A stretch of DNA of 64,000 nucleotides from Halobacillus litoralis (lineage in GTDB: Bacteria; Bacillota; Bacilli; Bacillales; Halobacillaceae). Of the stretch, positions 47,739 through 57,361 are shown piece after piece. Under the pieces are notes generated by a model that was given only the letters and a program-made list of their open reading frames with translations, had not been told where the DNA came from and made no database searches. A program made the position numbers and the translations under genes. The DNA lies in the NCBI RefSeq assembly GCF_009856415.1, contig NZ_WMEZ01000001.1:62001-126000 (forward strand). Reading direction: 5' to 3'. Every line of letters starts with the position of its first letter. Position 1 is the stretch's first letter.

Positions 47739-48737
47739 ATGAAAAACTTTAAAAGTTTTGCACTAATGCTAATGTTCATCCTAGTGCTGGGTGTACTTGC
47801 TGCATGCGGAGGATCCGAAGAGGAACCAGCAGCTGAAGAAGGTAACAATTCAGAAGAAGGCACCAATGCTGAAGGTTCTGAAGAAGTATCCGGACCAATC
47901 GCTATTGATGGATCTTCTACTGTTTTTCCGATCATGGAAAACTTGACTTACACTTACAATCAGGAAAATCCTGATGTGAACGTAACAGTGAACTCTTCCG
48001 GATCCGGCGGTGGATTCAAAAAATCCACAGTAGGTGAAATTGATCTGAGTAACGCTTCTCGTCCTATTAAAGAAGAAGAAATGGCAACTGCTGAAGAAAA
48101 CGGCATTCAATTAGAAGAACTAGAACTAGCTTATGATGGTCTTTCTGTTGTAGTTAGTCAACAAAATGATTTCGTTGAAGAATTGACAATTGAACAGTTG
48201 AAACAAATCTTCCTTGAATCTTCAGACGCTACAATGTGGTCTGATATCAATCCAGAATGGCCAGAAGAAGAAATCAAAATCTTCAGCCCTGGACATGATT
48301 CCGGTACATTCGATTACTTCAATGAAGTAATTCTTGAAGAAGAGCCAATGAAAGAAGGATCTAACACAACACTTTCTGAAGATGACAACGTCCTTGTTCG
48401 CGGTATTGAAAATGATCCAAACGCTATTGGTTTCTTCGGATATGCTTACTATGCTGAAAACGAAGATGTATTGAAAGTTCTTGGAATTTCTGAAGGCGGC
48501 AACGAAGCTGTAAAACCAAACCCTGAAACAATTCAAGATGGTTCTTACACACCACTTTCCCGCCCACTATTCACTTATGTAAACGTGAATGCTTATAAAG
48601 AAAAAGCACAAGTTCGTGATTTCGTAGAGTACACATTGAACAATGCTGGAAAAGCTGCTGAAGAAGTAGGGTATGTAGCACTTCCTGAAGACAAGTATCA
48701 AGAGCAACTTGAAACAGCAAAAAGCTGGGCAGAGTAA
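47739..48737 (+). CDS. pstS: Phosphate ABC transporter substrate-binding lipoprotein
   Basis: Extracytoplasmic phosphate-binding lipoprotein, 332 residues. The signal peptide ends in lipobox LAAC (Cys about residue 23), followed by an acidic low-complexity linker. The PBP fold begins AIDGSSTVFPIMEN, with GSGGGFK, DLSNASRPI and GHDSGTFDYF phosphate-binding loops. GGGGGAG precedes the ATG. It heads the operon under PHO control. Confidence 0.97.
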   Translation: MKNFKSFALMLMFILVLGVLAACGGSEEEPAAEEGNNSEEGTNAEGSEEVSGPIAIDGSSTVFPIMENLTYTYNQENPDVNVTVNSSGSGGGFKKSTVGEIDLSNASRPIKEEEMATAEENGIQLEELELAYDGLSVVVSQQNDFVEELTIEQLKQIFLESSDATMWSDINPEWPEEEIKIFSPGHDSGTFDYFNEVILEEEPMKEGSNTTLSEDDNVLVRGIENDPNAIGFFGYAYYAENEDVLKVLGISEGGNEAVKPNPETIQDGSYTPLSRPLFTYVNVNAYKEKAQVRDFVEYTLNNAGKAAEEVGYVALPEDKYQEQLETAKSWAE

Positions 48738-48759
48738 TTGATTTGAAAACCTAACAAGG

Positions 48760-48789
48760 AAGGTGAGACTTAATTTGGAGTCTCACCTT
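48760..48789 (+). promoter_or_regulatory. Hairpin between pstS and pstC
   Basis: AAGGTGAGACT (48760-48770) pairs perfectly with AGTCTCACCTT (48779-48789) around an 8-base loop, without a T run. It may stabilise the upstream pstS message or partly end transcription, giving PstS in excess over the permease. Confidence 0.6.
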
Positions 48790-48816
48790 GCCTTATGGAT
48801 GAGAGGAGTTTTTAAC

Positions 48817-49764
48817 ATGGACAAGGGGTTACAATCAGAGGGGAAAATGATTGACGTCCAACAAATGATTGAAAGAAATAAGAATAAAAAAAGTTTTGGG
48901 GAAAGAATAGAGAGAATCATTCCTTTTTTCTTACTTCTTTGTGCTGCAGTTAGTGTTTTAACAACTGTGGGGATATTGTTTACTTTGTTGAGAGAGTCTA
49001 TTGGCTTCTTTTCCAATGTGTCTTTAGTTGATTTTTATACAGGAACAAGCTGGTCACCGTGGTCAGGTGAGTATGGAGTTGCGCCGTTGATTGGAGGTAC
49101 ATTACTCATCACATTGATCGCTACGCTTGTAGCTGTACCATTAGGACTTATGTCTGCCATATTTTTGAGTGAATATGCAAATGATAAAGTGAGACGTGTT
49201 ATCAAACCTGTGCTTGAAGTATTAGCAGGTATCCCGACGGTCGTTTATGGTTATTTTGCTTTGACATTCATTACACCAATGTTCCAATCCTTCATTCCTG
49301 ATTTAGGAATTTTTAACGCCCTTAGTGGTGGGTTTGTAGTCGGTATTATGATTATTCCCATGGTCGCATCTCTTTCAGAAGATGCTATGAACTCTGTTCC
49401 TAATGCTTTAAGGGAAGGAGCTTATGGGTTAGGTGCAACAAAATTAGAAGTTGTATTTAAGGTGGTTCTACCAGCTGCTCTATCCGGAATTATCGCATCC
49501 ATCGTTCTTGCTATTTCAAGAGCCATTGGAGAAACAATGATTGTAACGATCGCGGCAGGAGCTACACCTAATCTGACATTCAATCCGACAGAATCGATCC
49601 AAACCATGACTGCTTTTATTGTACAGGCAGCCACAGGTGATACCACATTCGGGTCTACCATTTATTACAGTTTGTATGCAGTAGGGATGACGTTGTTTGT
49701 CTTCACACTCGCCATGAACCTTATTGCTCAGTACATTTCTCGTAAGTTCAGGGAGGAATATTGA
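48817..49764 (+). CDS. pstC: Phosphate ABC transporter permease PstC
   Basis: Membrane permease, about 315 residues with six helices. It contains the EAA-type loop (ALREGAYGLGATKLEVVFKVV) and ends in a basic tail. ATG 48817 follows GAGAGGAG with eight bases spacing; longer frames from 48763 run through the intergenic hairpin. It overlaps pstA at its TGA. Confidence 0.95.
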   Translation: MDKGLQSEGKMIDVQQMIERNKNKKSFGERIERIIPFFLLLCAAVSVLTTVGILFTLLRESIGFFSNVSLVDFYTGTSWSPWSGEYGVAPLIGGTLLITLIATLVAVPLGLMSAIFLSEYANDKVRRVIKPVLEVLAGIPTVVYGYFALTFITPMFQSFIPDLGIFNALSGGFVVGIMIIPMVASLSEDAMNSVPNALREGAYGLGATKLEVVFKVVLPAALSGIIASIVLAISRAIGETMIVTIAAGATPNLTFNPTESIQTMTAFIVQAATGDTTFGSTIYYSLYAVGMTLFVFTLAMNLIAQYISRKFREEY

Positions 49765-50642
49765 TGCTTGGTCAAAATGAACAAAATATCAGGAAACGTA
49801 TGGAAGGGAGAGTAGCCTTCAACAAAGTCCTTATGGTCTTGTTTGGTATGGCTACCGCAGTAGGATTAGTCTTTCTAGTTTTACTTTTTTATCGTGTATT
49901 GACTCAAGGAATTGGTTATTTAAGTCTTGACTATATTTTGAACTTCCCAGCACCATATCCAGAAGAAGCGGGTATTTACGCTGGTTTGATCGGTTCAGTT
50001 TTCTTGATGATTATCGTTGCTATTTTTGCTGTCATTATCGGTGTTGCGACAGCGATCTATTTGGAAGAGTACGCACCTAAAAATAAGTTCACGGACTTTA
50101 TCAGAGTAAACATTCAAAATTTAGCTGGTGTACCTTCCATTGTATTCGGACTATTAGGATTAACTTTCTTCGTTTATATGTTTAATTTTGGTTATACGCT
50201 TATTGCTGGTGGATTAACGATGGCCTTATTGATTCTTCCCGTCATCGTAGTAGCTGCTCAAGAAGCTGTCCGTTCGGTTCCAGCTGAAATCAAGGAAGCA
50301 TCCTACGGAATGGGAGCTTCTAAATGGCAAACCATTGCCCGCGTCATTTTGCCAGCTGCTATTCCAGGAATTCTTACCGGTGCAATTATCGCTTTGTCAC
50401 GTGCAATTGGTGAGACTGCGCCTTTGATTATCGTTGGCGCAGCCACTGCGATCTACACATTACCAGAGTCATTACTGGCTAAATACACCGTCATGCCTAT
50501 TCAGATTTACAACTGGACAGGTAGACCACAAGAAGAATGGCAGTACGTGGCAGGAGCAGGAATTATTGTTCTCTTAGCTGTGTTACTACTCATGAACTCA
50601 ATTGCTGTTTTAATCAGAAACAAATATCAACGTCGTCTTTAA
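49764..50642 (+). CDS. pstA: Phosphate ABC transporter permease PstA
   Basis: Second permease subunit, 292 residues with six helices and the EAA loop IKEASYGMGASKWQTIARVI. ATG 49764 shares a base with the pstC stop and follows GGGAGGAA; the preceding TTG at 49761 is not needed. Works with PstC and PstB. Confidence 0.95.
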   Translation: MLGQNEQNIRKRMEGRVAFNKVLMVLFGMATAVGLVFLVLLFYRVLTQGIGYLSLDYILNFPAPYPEEAGIYAGLIGSVFLMIIVAIFAVIIGVATAIYLEEYAPKNKFTDFIRVNIQNLAGVPSIVFGLLGLTFFVYMFNFGYTLIAGGLTMALLILPVIVVAAQEAVRSVPAEIKEASYGMGASKWQTIARVILPAAIPGILTGAIIALSRAIGETAPLIIVGAATAIYTLPESLLAKYTVMPIQIYNWTGRPQEEWQYVAGAGIIVLLAVLLLMNSIAVLIRNKYQRRL

Positions 50643-50664
50643 TTAGGATGAGGAGGGTTTCAAT

Positions 50665-51513
50665 ATGAATAAAGTAATGGAAGAGAAAACAAATAAAAAG
50701 GTAAACCAGGGAACAGCGAAGCCAGAGGTTAAAAAAGAGGGAAAAATGAAAGAGAAAACCAATAGCATCATTGAAGTGAATGACTTGAACTTATGGTATG
50801 GTTCAGATCAAGCTTTATATGAAGTAAGCATGGAAGTACCAGAAAAACAAGTGACAGCGATTATCGGACCTTCAGGTTGCGGGAAATCGACGTTCTTGAA
50901 AACATTAAACCGCATGGTTGAAATGGTCCCGATTGTAAAGACTTCCGGATCCATTAAATATCGTGACCAGGAAATCTTCAGCAGTAAATATAAAGAAGAA
51001 TACCTTCGCACGAAGGTAGGGATGGTTTTCCAAAAACCTAATCCGTTCCCTAAGAGTGTTTATGATAACGTAGCCTACGGACCAAGAATCCATGGGATCA
51101 AAAAGAAAGAAGTATTAGATCAAATCGTTGAGAAAAGTTTAAGAGGTGCGGCGATTTGGGATGAGCTGAAAGACCGTTTGAATGAAAATGCCTATGGTCT
51201 ATCTGGTGGTCAGCAGCAGCGTGTCTGTATCGCGCGTGCATTAGCGGTTGAACCGGACGTCATCTTAATGGACGAGCCGACTTCAGCATTAGACCCGATT
51301 TCAACAGCGAAAGTAGAAGAGCTTGTTCAGGAGCTGAAAGAAAAATACAGCATTATTATTGTTACACACAACATGCAGCAGGCCGCGCGTATTTCAGATA
51401 AAACAGCCTTTTTCTTAAATGGAGAATTAATCGAGTTCGCTGACACAGATAACTTGTTCCAAAACCCTCACGATAAGCGAACAGAGGACTATATTACTGG
51501 ACGCTTCGGCTAA
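50665..51513 (+). CDS. pstB: Phosphate ABC transporter ATPase PstB
   Basis: ATPase of the Pst system, 282 residues. Walker [11 protein letters not shown]-loop FQKPNPFP, signature LSGGQQQR, Walker B VILMDEP and H-loop VTHN. An N-terminal extension of about 35 Lys/Glu-rich residues precedes the ABC core. AGGAGGG precedes the ATG. A single pstB is present; B. subtilis has two. Confidence 0.97.
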   Translation: MNKVMEEKTNKKVNQGTAKPEVKKEGKMKEKTNSIIEVNDLNLWYGSDQALYEVSMEVPEKQVTAIIGPSGCGKSTFLKTLNRMVEMVPIVKTSGSIKYRDQEIFSSKYKEEYLRTKVGMVFQKPNPFPKSVYDNVAYGPRIHGIKKKEVLDQIVEKSLRGAAIWDELKDRLNENAYGLSGGQQQRVCIARALAVEPDVILMDEPTSALDPISTAKVEELVQELKEKYSIIIVTHNMQQAARISDKTAFFLNGELIEFADTDNLFQNPHDKRTEDYITGRFG

Positions 51514-51532
51514 TTTTTTAGGGGGGATATTC

Positions 51533-52192
51533 ATGTCAATCCGTGTTCATTTTGAAGAAGAGCTCGAAGACTTAAAGAAACAGATTAAAGAGTTAGCTCA
51601 TAATGCGAAAGATTCACTGGACCAAGCGATCCATGTCCTATATCAAAGGGATGTAGAGGCTGCGAAAAGAATCCTGGAAAATGACGCAGTTATTGATCGT
51701 AAGGAAGAAAAGATAAACGATGATGCTATTTTAATGCTTGCTAAGCAACAGCCGGTAGCGAGGGATTTGAGAAGAATCATCATTGCTATCAAAATTTCCA
51801 GCGATTTGGAACGTATGGCTGATCACTCCACAAATATTGCGAAGGCAACCATTCACTTAGGTGAGCATCATGGGATTGAAATAGATCCTGAATTGCGTGA
51901 AATGGCTGTCCTTGCTATGGATATGGTGGATTTGGCTATTAAATCTTTCGAGTATGAAGATATATCGTTAGCGAAGAAGCTTGCTGAAATGGATGACGTT
52001 GTAGACAAAAAGTACGGATCGATTGTAAAAGAGATGTTGGAATTGACAGCGATCAATCCAGAACAGATTCAGCACATCATGCAGATGGCTTATGTAGCCA
52101 GGTATATTGAGAGGTTCGCTGATCATATTACAAACATTGGCGAAAGTATCTTCTATCTGGTTAAGGGAAGAACGTACGATTTGAATAAATAA
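51533..52192 (+). CDS. phoU: Phosphate-specific transport regulator PhoU
   Basis: Helical metal-binding regulator that restrains the Pst system and PhoR signalling. 219 residues with two PhoU repeats (ISSDLERMADHSTNIAKAT and YIERFADHITNIGESI). GGGGGGAT precedes the ATG. B. subtilis itself has no phoU in pst, so this operon is fuller than the model species. Confidence 0.95.
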   Translation: MSIRVHFEEELEDLKKQIKELAHNAKDSLDQAIHVLYQRDVEAAKRILENDAVIDRKEEKINDDAILMLAKQQPVARDLRRIIIAIKISSDLERMADHSTNIAKATIHLGEHHGIEIDPELREMAVLAMDMVDLAIKSFEYEDISLAKKLAEMDDVVDKKYGSIVKEMLELTAINPEQIQHIMQMAYVARYIERFADHITNIGESIFYLVKGRTYDLNK

Positions 52193-52199
52193 TGGAAAT

Positions 52200-52237
52200 A
52201 AAAGACATGAATCGATTGTTTCGATTCATGTCTTTTT
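52200..52237 (+). terminator. Terminator of the pst-phoU operon
   Basis: AAAGACATGAATCGA pairs perfectly with TCGATTCATGTCTTT around TTGTT, then TT. Confidence 0.93.
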
Positions 52238-52305
52238 AGTGTTGAGAAATCCTCGGCTTATCTATATAGATTATTTATTTCTTTATAAAGTAATCCTGTA
52301 AATAT

Positions 52306-52340
52306 AAAGAAAAAAGCCGCGATAGGGCAGCTTTTCTACT
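52306..52340 (-). terminator. Terminator for yqzDC (minus strand)
   Basis: On the minus strand AAAAGCTGC pairs with GCGGCTTTT (one G-T pair) and a T run follows (A run on plus at about 52309-52314). Confidence 0.65.
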
Positions 52341-52785
52341 TAGATGTAATGGCTTCAGCAATTTCTTGAAGCGACATTCCTGAATTTAGTGTAGCCTGAC
52401 CAATCTGTATATAACGACTGTAGTCATTGTCTTTCATGAAAGATTCAAACTCGGCAGCATCTTCAATGATATTGGCCTGTATCAGCTTTTCACTGATATC
52501 ATTTGTAGTAGTACCTGAAACGATGTCCATTGAAAAAGTCGTTACAGGATCCTTGGGAGAGGTGCGAGTTGAGACCTCTTTGCTATCTCTTGCCTTGAGG
52601 GTATTCCACTCATCCATGGTTAAAGTTTGATATCCTTCACTTTCGAGTTGTTGGATCAACTCTTCCGTTTCATATTCCTTTTTTACGACTTTCGAAGATG
52701 TGTCACCTGTGTTCCAGTAGGATATAGAAAACACAAGGACAGCTGTAAGTAAACCCAGGGCGTAGGAACGTATCCATTGTTTCAT
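52336..52785 (-). CDS. yqzC: YqzC-like membrane protein
   Basis: 149 residues with an N-terminal membrane helix and a C-terminal LysM-like/YceG-like fold (VSGTTTNDISEKLIQANII ... LNSGMSLQEIAEAI). The tail resembles the accessory domain of MltG endolytic transglycosylases, but the catalytic part is missing. It overlaps yqzD by four bases (ATGA) and lies behind pst-phoU as in B. subtilis. Confidence 0.8.
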   Translation of the reverse strand: MKQWIRSYALGLLTAVLVFSISYWNTGDTSSKVVKKEYETEELIQQLESEGYQTLTMDEWNTLKARDSKEVSTRTSPKDPVTTFSMDIVSGTTTNDISEKLIQANIIEDAAEFESFMKDNDYSRYIQIGQATLNSGMSLQEIAEAITSK

Positions 52786-53159
52786 GTTTGAACACCGCCA
52801 CTTTTTTGCTGTTGAATCATCGAGTGGACATCATGCTCACTTAGATTCGTCTGTTTTGCTATGTAGTGGGTTTTATAGCCCTTTTGATACATGGATCGAA
52901 CTGTATCGACTAATGGAAGGGTTTTAGGAGCTTCTTTTTTCTTCGGATGCTGTTTCATGATTTCTTGAGTTAAATCTTCAGCTAGAAGCTCTTCCTCCAA
53001 AACCTTCATTTTCTTTTTGAGCTGGTAGTTGCTTTGCATCATTGTCATATTGACCTGTTCGACTTGGTTTTCAAGTTCTTTCATGCGGTCATTCATGAAG
53101 AATGAAAGAACAAAAAGACCGAGCGCAACAGCAGCCAATGTACCAATCACATAAATCAA
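52782..53159 (-). CDS. yqzD: YqzD-like membrane protein
   Basis: 125 residues: N-terminal membrane helix (about 2-22), coiled coil (about 24-62), linker and a C-terminal helix-turn-helix-like segment (GYKTHYIAKQTNLSEHDVHSMI). The start is TTG at 53159 behind AAAGGAGTG. Function unknown; it pairs with yqzC, the conserved order. Confidence 0.8.
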   Translation of the reverse strand: MIYVIGTLAAVALGLFVLSFFMNDRMKELENQVEQVNMTMMQSNYQLKKKMKVLEEELLAEDLTQEIMKQHPKKKEAPKTLPLVDTVRSMYQKGYKTHYIAKQTNLSEHDVHSMIQQQKSGGVQT

Positions 53160-53253
53160 GCTGTATCACTCCTTTGGTTGTCCACATTTATTTATATCAT
53201 AGAATGAGATGCGTGGCTATGGGATATTTCACCGTTTTTACCTGAATAACTAC

Positions 53254-53282
53254 TTGAAAGCTTCTCTCGTTTTTGGTATTAT
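53254..53282 (+). promoter_or_regulatory. SigA promoter for rpmG
   Basis: TTGAAA (53254-53259), 17-base spacer, TATTAT (53277-53282). No Zur-type palindrome was seen. Confidence 0.75.
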
Positions 53283-53342
53283 GAATTAGTCTGATAATGT
53301 GAATGAGACAGTGAATAGCTTTTATGATTAGGAGGAATAATA

Positions 53343-53492
53343 ATGCGCGTAAACATTACACTTGCATGCACCGAAACTGGTGACCGCAATTATATTAGCA
53401 CAAAAAACAAGCGTAAAAACCCAGAGCGTCTAGAGCTTATGAAATACAGCCCACGCGTAGGGAAGCACACGCTTCACCGTGAAACAAAGTAA
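53343..53492 (+). CDS. rpmG: 50S ribosomal protein L33, zinc-free type
   Basis: 49 residues, family length, beginning [19 protein letters not shown] and ending in KHTLHRETK. Only one cysteine remains, so the CxxC pairs of zinc-binding L33 are absent and this is a C-minus paralogue. Such forms are often used under zinc shortage, but no Zur site was found. AGGAGG precedes the ATG. It corresponds in place to B. subtilis rpmGA. Confidence 0.93.
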   Translation: MRVNITLACTETGDRNYISTKNKRKNPERLELMKYSPRVGKHTLHRETK

Positions 53493-53522
53493 GCAGTAGG
53501 ATTATTTCCTACTGTTTTTTTT
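53493..53522 (+). terminator. Terminator after rpmG
   Basis: CAGTAGGA pairs with TCCTACTG around a short loop and is followed by TTTTTTTT. Confidence 0.88.
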
Positions 53523-53556
53523 ATATCTGAAGCTATACTAAATTTGTTATTGAACA

Positions 53557-53808
53557 ATAGGGCAGGAAAATGGAAGGTTCAGTTTCGAGATGTTTCCGGG
53601 TTTGTTGCCATGTTGAGCGTAAGGGGTGTCTGGGAAGCCACTCGCTTTCTTGTGGGGGAGCGCCGAGCTTCCTCGAAATGCGTGCTGCGGGGACCCCGGG
53701 AGGCGTATCTTGAGGAGGACTCACTGCCTCCCCATGGAATGCGAACTGTTTCACAGATTCCCTAAGCTCCAACAAATATCTCGAAACTGAGCCTTCAAGA
53801 ATAGGGGT
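53557..53808. repeat. Palindromic interspersed repeat, copy 5
   Basis: This fills the gene-free stretch 53493-53856. It has clear terminal inverted repeats: GGTTCAGTTTCGAGATGTTT near the left and TATCTCGAAACTGAGCCTTC near the right. The middle reads GCTTTCTTGTGGGGGAGC and CTTCCTCG. Short open frames within it are structural shadows. Confidence 0.8.
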
Positions 53809-53856
53809 TTTTTATGAAATAAATTAATTTAAAGGACAGATGAGGAGGTGCGGAGG

Positions 53857-54426
53857 TTGGAAAAGAACGAACTCAGATTTAAAGGAAAGAAGATTCTTCA
53901 AGAAATAAGTGTGAAAGAGCGACTCCAAATCGAAGCAAAAATGCATGAGAGTTTGTTTGAAAGTGCAATATGGAAAAACGCCAGTGTGGTTGGTATCACT
54001 TTATCTCAAACACATGAATGGTCTACAGAACCTATTATCGAGGAAGGGTGGCGGGCCGGTAAGAAGATGGTGGTGCCCAAATGTATTCCCGAGAATAGGC
54101 AGATGAAATTTTACCACCTGGAAAAGTATGATCAGTTGGAGCGAGTTTATTTTGGTTTAAGGGAACCAAAGCCTGAGGAATCAGCATTAGTGAAGAAAAA
54201 TGATATTGATCTTCTTGTTGTACCTGGGCTATTGTTTGATGAAAAAGGGTACAGAATAGGGTATGGCGGAGGATATTTTGATCGTTTCATTGAAGGGTAT
54301 CGAGGGAAAACCTTAATGATCGCTTCCGTTAGACAAAAATACTCACCACTCCCTTATGAAGAATTTGATCAGAGAGTGGAATATGTGCTCACAGAAAACG
54401 GCATACGATCTACATACCAGATTTAA
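53857..54426 (+). CDS. fthC: 5-formyltetrahydrofolate cyclo-ligase
   Basis: Converts 5-formyl-THF to 5,10-methenyl-THF with ATP; 189 residues (YqgN). The C-terminal motif GYGGGYFDRF binds ATP and magnesium, and LLVVPGLLFDEKGYR precedes it. TTG 53857 is preferred as start because GAGGAGGTG ends six bases upstream; the GTG at 53848 overlaps that ribosome site. Confidence 0.93.
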   Translation: MEKNELRFKGKKILQEISVKERLQIEAKMHESLFESAIWKNASVVGITLSQTHEWSTEPIIEEGWRAGKKMVVPKCIPENRQMKFYHLEKYDQLERVYFGLREPKPEESALVKKNDIDLLVVPGLLFDEKGYRIGYGGGYFDRFIEGYRGKTLMIASVRQKYSPLPYEEFDQRVEYVLTENGIRSTYQI

Positions 54427-54473
54427 TTGTGAGGATGTCACAAAACATTCATTCATTGTGAAGTAATGAGCAA
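54427..54473 (+). promoter_or_regulatory. Candidate Rex operator pair upstream of ldh
   Basis: Two Rex-like sites: TTGTGA-GGATG-TCACAA (54427-54443, spacer one base short of consensus) and TTGTGA-AGTAAT-GAGCAA (54456-54473, degenerate right half). They lie just upstream of the ldh -10 TATAAT (54485-54490). Confidence 0.6.
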
Positions 54474-54498
54474 TCTTTTCAAGTTATAATGGGGTTAG

Positions 54499-55503
<1,005 letters not shown>

Positions 55504-55533
55504 GTTCACCTAATAAAAGAAGAGGTGGATGAG

Positions 55534-55719
55534 ATGCGTCAATTTTTCAGATGGGTGATGATCATCAGCTCGGTTGTAGCAACGGTGTATAAGTATCGAT
55601 ACAAAGCGTTGGACTTTGTTACGAAAATCCCTTTTCTTCGTAAGCTCCTTGTTCGGTTGTCCATGAACATTCCTTGGGTTAGGCAGAAATTTCTTTCTCA
55701 AATGTTCCGTGGGCTATGA
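55534..55719 (+). CDS. Small basic protein at the yqgO position
   Basis: 61 residues, with a hydrophobic N-terminal helix (FFRWVMIISSVVATVYKYRY) and an amphipathic Lys/Arg-rich remainder. No family recognised; its place before the rhomboid gene matches yqgO. ATG 55534 follows AGAGGTGG. A terminator follows. Confidence 0.6.
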   Translation: MRQFFRWVMIISSVVATVYKYRYKALDFVTKIPFLRKLLVRLSMNIPWVRQKFLSQMFRGL

Positions 55720-55727
55720 GTATAATA

Positions 55728-55758
55728 AGCTGTCAGGGTATGTTCCTGGCAGCTTTTT
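55728..55758 (+). terminator. Terminator before gluP
   Basis: AAGCTGTCAGGG pairs with CCTGGCAGCTT (one G-T pair) around TATGTT, followed by T. Confidence 0.88.
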
Positions 55759-55828
55759 TCAATGCTTTCAGTTAGCTCCTTAACAAAAGGGCATGATATG
55801 ATGTAGGTGTTATCGAGGGGGTTGCAAC

Positions 55829-57361
55829 GTGTTTATTGAACAAGAGTTTTATTTATGGAAACTTACCTATGACTTGGTTGTTGCACAAGATTTTCAAGTG
55901 CTTAATATGAGTGCAGAACGAGGGGAAGTTTGGCTGGAGAAGGAACAGGGCTGGCAAACACATGTCATTCGTTTATCTCATAAACAAATCAACTGGAGGA
56001 ATGAGTTGCGGAGGGACCTGGAAAAGTCATATCGACAGTTGTCCCAGAACAAAAAGTTATTCCGAGGCGGAAAAGTCCAGTTCCATGTTCTGTATGTTTC
56101 AGAATACCCTCCTGTGGAAGAGTGGGAGAATGTTGAAAGTGACATCTCTTCATCACAAAATAATCCAATTTCCATTTACTATATGGATGATGAAAACAAA
56201 ACAGTAGAAAAGAAAAAGCTTTACGAGGCTTTTCAATTAGAAGAACCTCTCATCGATCAGCAGGTTAGTGAAAGTGAAATGGAGGCCATGCTTCCTTACT
56301 TGAAGCAACAGCTTGTCAAAAAACAACAGGATCAAAGAAGACAGGTCCTGTCAATTTTCGATTATGGTAAACCTCAAGTAACCTACTTTTTGCTTGCAGT
56401 CAATGTCTTGATCTTTCTTTACATTGAGTGGGTGGGTGAGAGTACTTCGGTGGATACACTCATACAATACGGTGCAAAATTCAATCCAGCCATTATGGAC
56501 GGGGAATGGTGGCGAATTGCCACTTCTATGTTTTTGCATATAGGGTTTCTCCATCTTTTTATGAACATGTTCGCCCTTTATTACTTAGGTACTGCCGTTG
56601 AAAAATTGTATGGAACATGGCGTTTTACATGGATCTATGTACTTTCAGGTTTGTTTGGCGGTGTGGCGAGTTTTATGTTGAATCCTCATGTGGCAGCCGG
56701 AGCATCAGGCGCCATTTTCGGATTGTTTGGGTCCCTTTTGTTTTTCGGTGTCCAACATAAACAGTTGTTTTTCCGAACAATGGGCTGGAACCTCATTTTT
56801 ATTGTCATCCTCAATATTTCATTCGGACTTCTCGTTCCACAAATTGATAATGGAGCACATATCGGGGGAATGGTCGGTGGTTTTATTGCCACTGCAACCG
56901 TGCGTATGCCTAAACAGATGAATAAGTCCAAGCAGCTGGCTGCTCTTGCTGTCTTTTTATTACTTATCTCAAGCATGGCGTTTACTGGCTATAAGGGGCT
57001 TTTCAATAACGAAAAAGGTTTTAGTGAGGTACAAGAGACACAGGATTTAAATCAATCGGGTGACTATGATGAAGTAATAGAAATTACAAGTGAAACCTTG
57101 GCGGACCCTGGGAGATACGAAGCTGCTCTTCTTTTTAACAGGTCGTTTGCATATTTACAAAAAGGAGAAACAAGTGAGGCTGAGGAAGATTTGCTTCGTG
57201 TTCTGGAACTCTCTCCTAAGATGGCAGAAGCACATTATAATTTAGCCCTACTCTACCAACAAGTAGGAGAAGAAGATAAAGCGGCTGACCATGCGGAACG
57301 AGCCGCTGATATTAATCCTGATCAAGAGGATTTTAAAGAACTCTATGAAAACCTCCGCTAA
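55829..57361 (+). CDS. gluP: Rhomboid intramembrane serine protease with TPR domain (GluP/YqgP)
   Basis: 510 residues: soluble N-terminal domain (about 1-180), six or seven membrane helices with the catalytic dyad Ser293 (GASGAIFG) and His344 (GAHIGG), then a TPR-like C-terminal region (about 400-510). B. subtilis YqgP cleaves the magnesium transporter MgtE with FtsH. Start is a GTG at 55829 with a GAGGGGG site. Its end overlaps the opposite-strand gene by four bases. Confidence 0.94.
   Translation: MFIEQEFYLWKLTYDLVVAQDFQVLNMSAERGEVWLEKEQGWQTHVIRLSHKQINWRNELRRDLEKSYRQLSQNKKLFRGGKVQFHVLYVSEYPPVEEWENVESDISSSQNNPISIYYMDDENKTVEKKKLYEAFQLEEPLIDQQVSESEMEAMLPYLKQQLVKKQQDQRRQVLSIFDYGKPQVTYFLLAVNVLIFLYIEWVGESTSVDTLIQYGAKFNPAIMDGEWWRIATSMFLHIGFLHLFMNMFALYYLGTAVEKLYGTWRFTWIYVLSGLFGGVASFMLNPHVAAGASGAIFGLFGSLLFFGVQHKQLFFRTMGWNLIFIVILNISFGLLVPQIDNGAHIGGMVGGFIATATVRMPKQMNKSKQLAALAVFLLLISSMAFTGYKGLFNNEKGFSEVQETQDLNQSGDYDEVIEITSETLADPGRYEAALLFNRSFAYLQKGETSEAEEDLLRVLELSPKMAEAHYNLALLYQQVGEEDKAADHAERAADINPDQEDFKELYENLR

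Noticed and set aside
53160-53342. Zur box upstream of rpmG
   Set aside because: No AAATCGTAATNATTACGATTT-like palindrome is present, even loosely.
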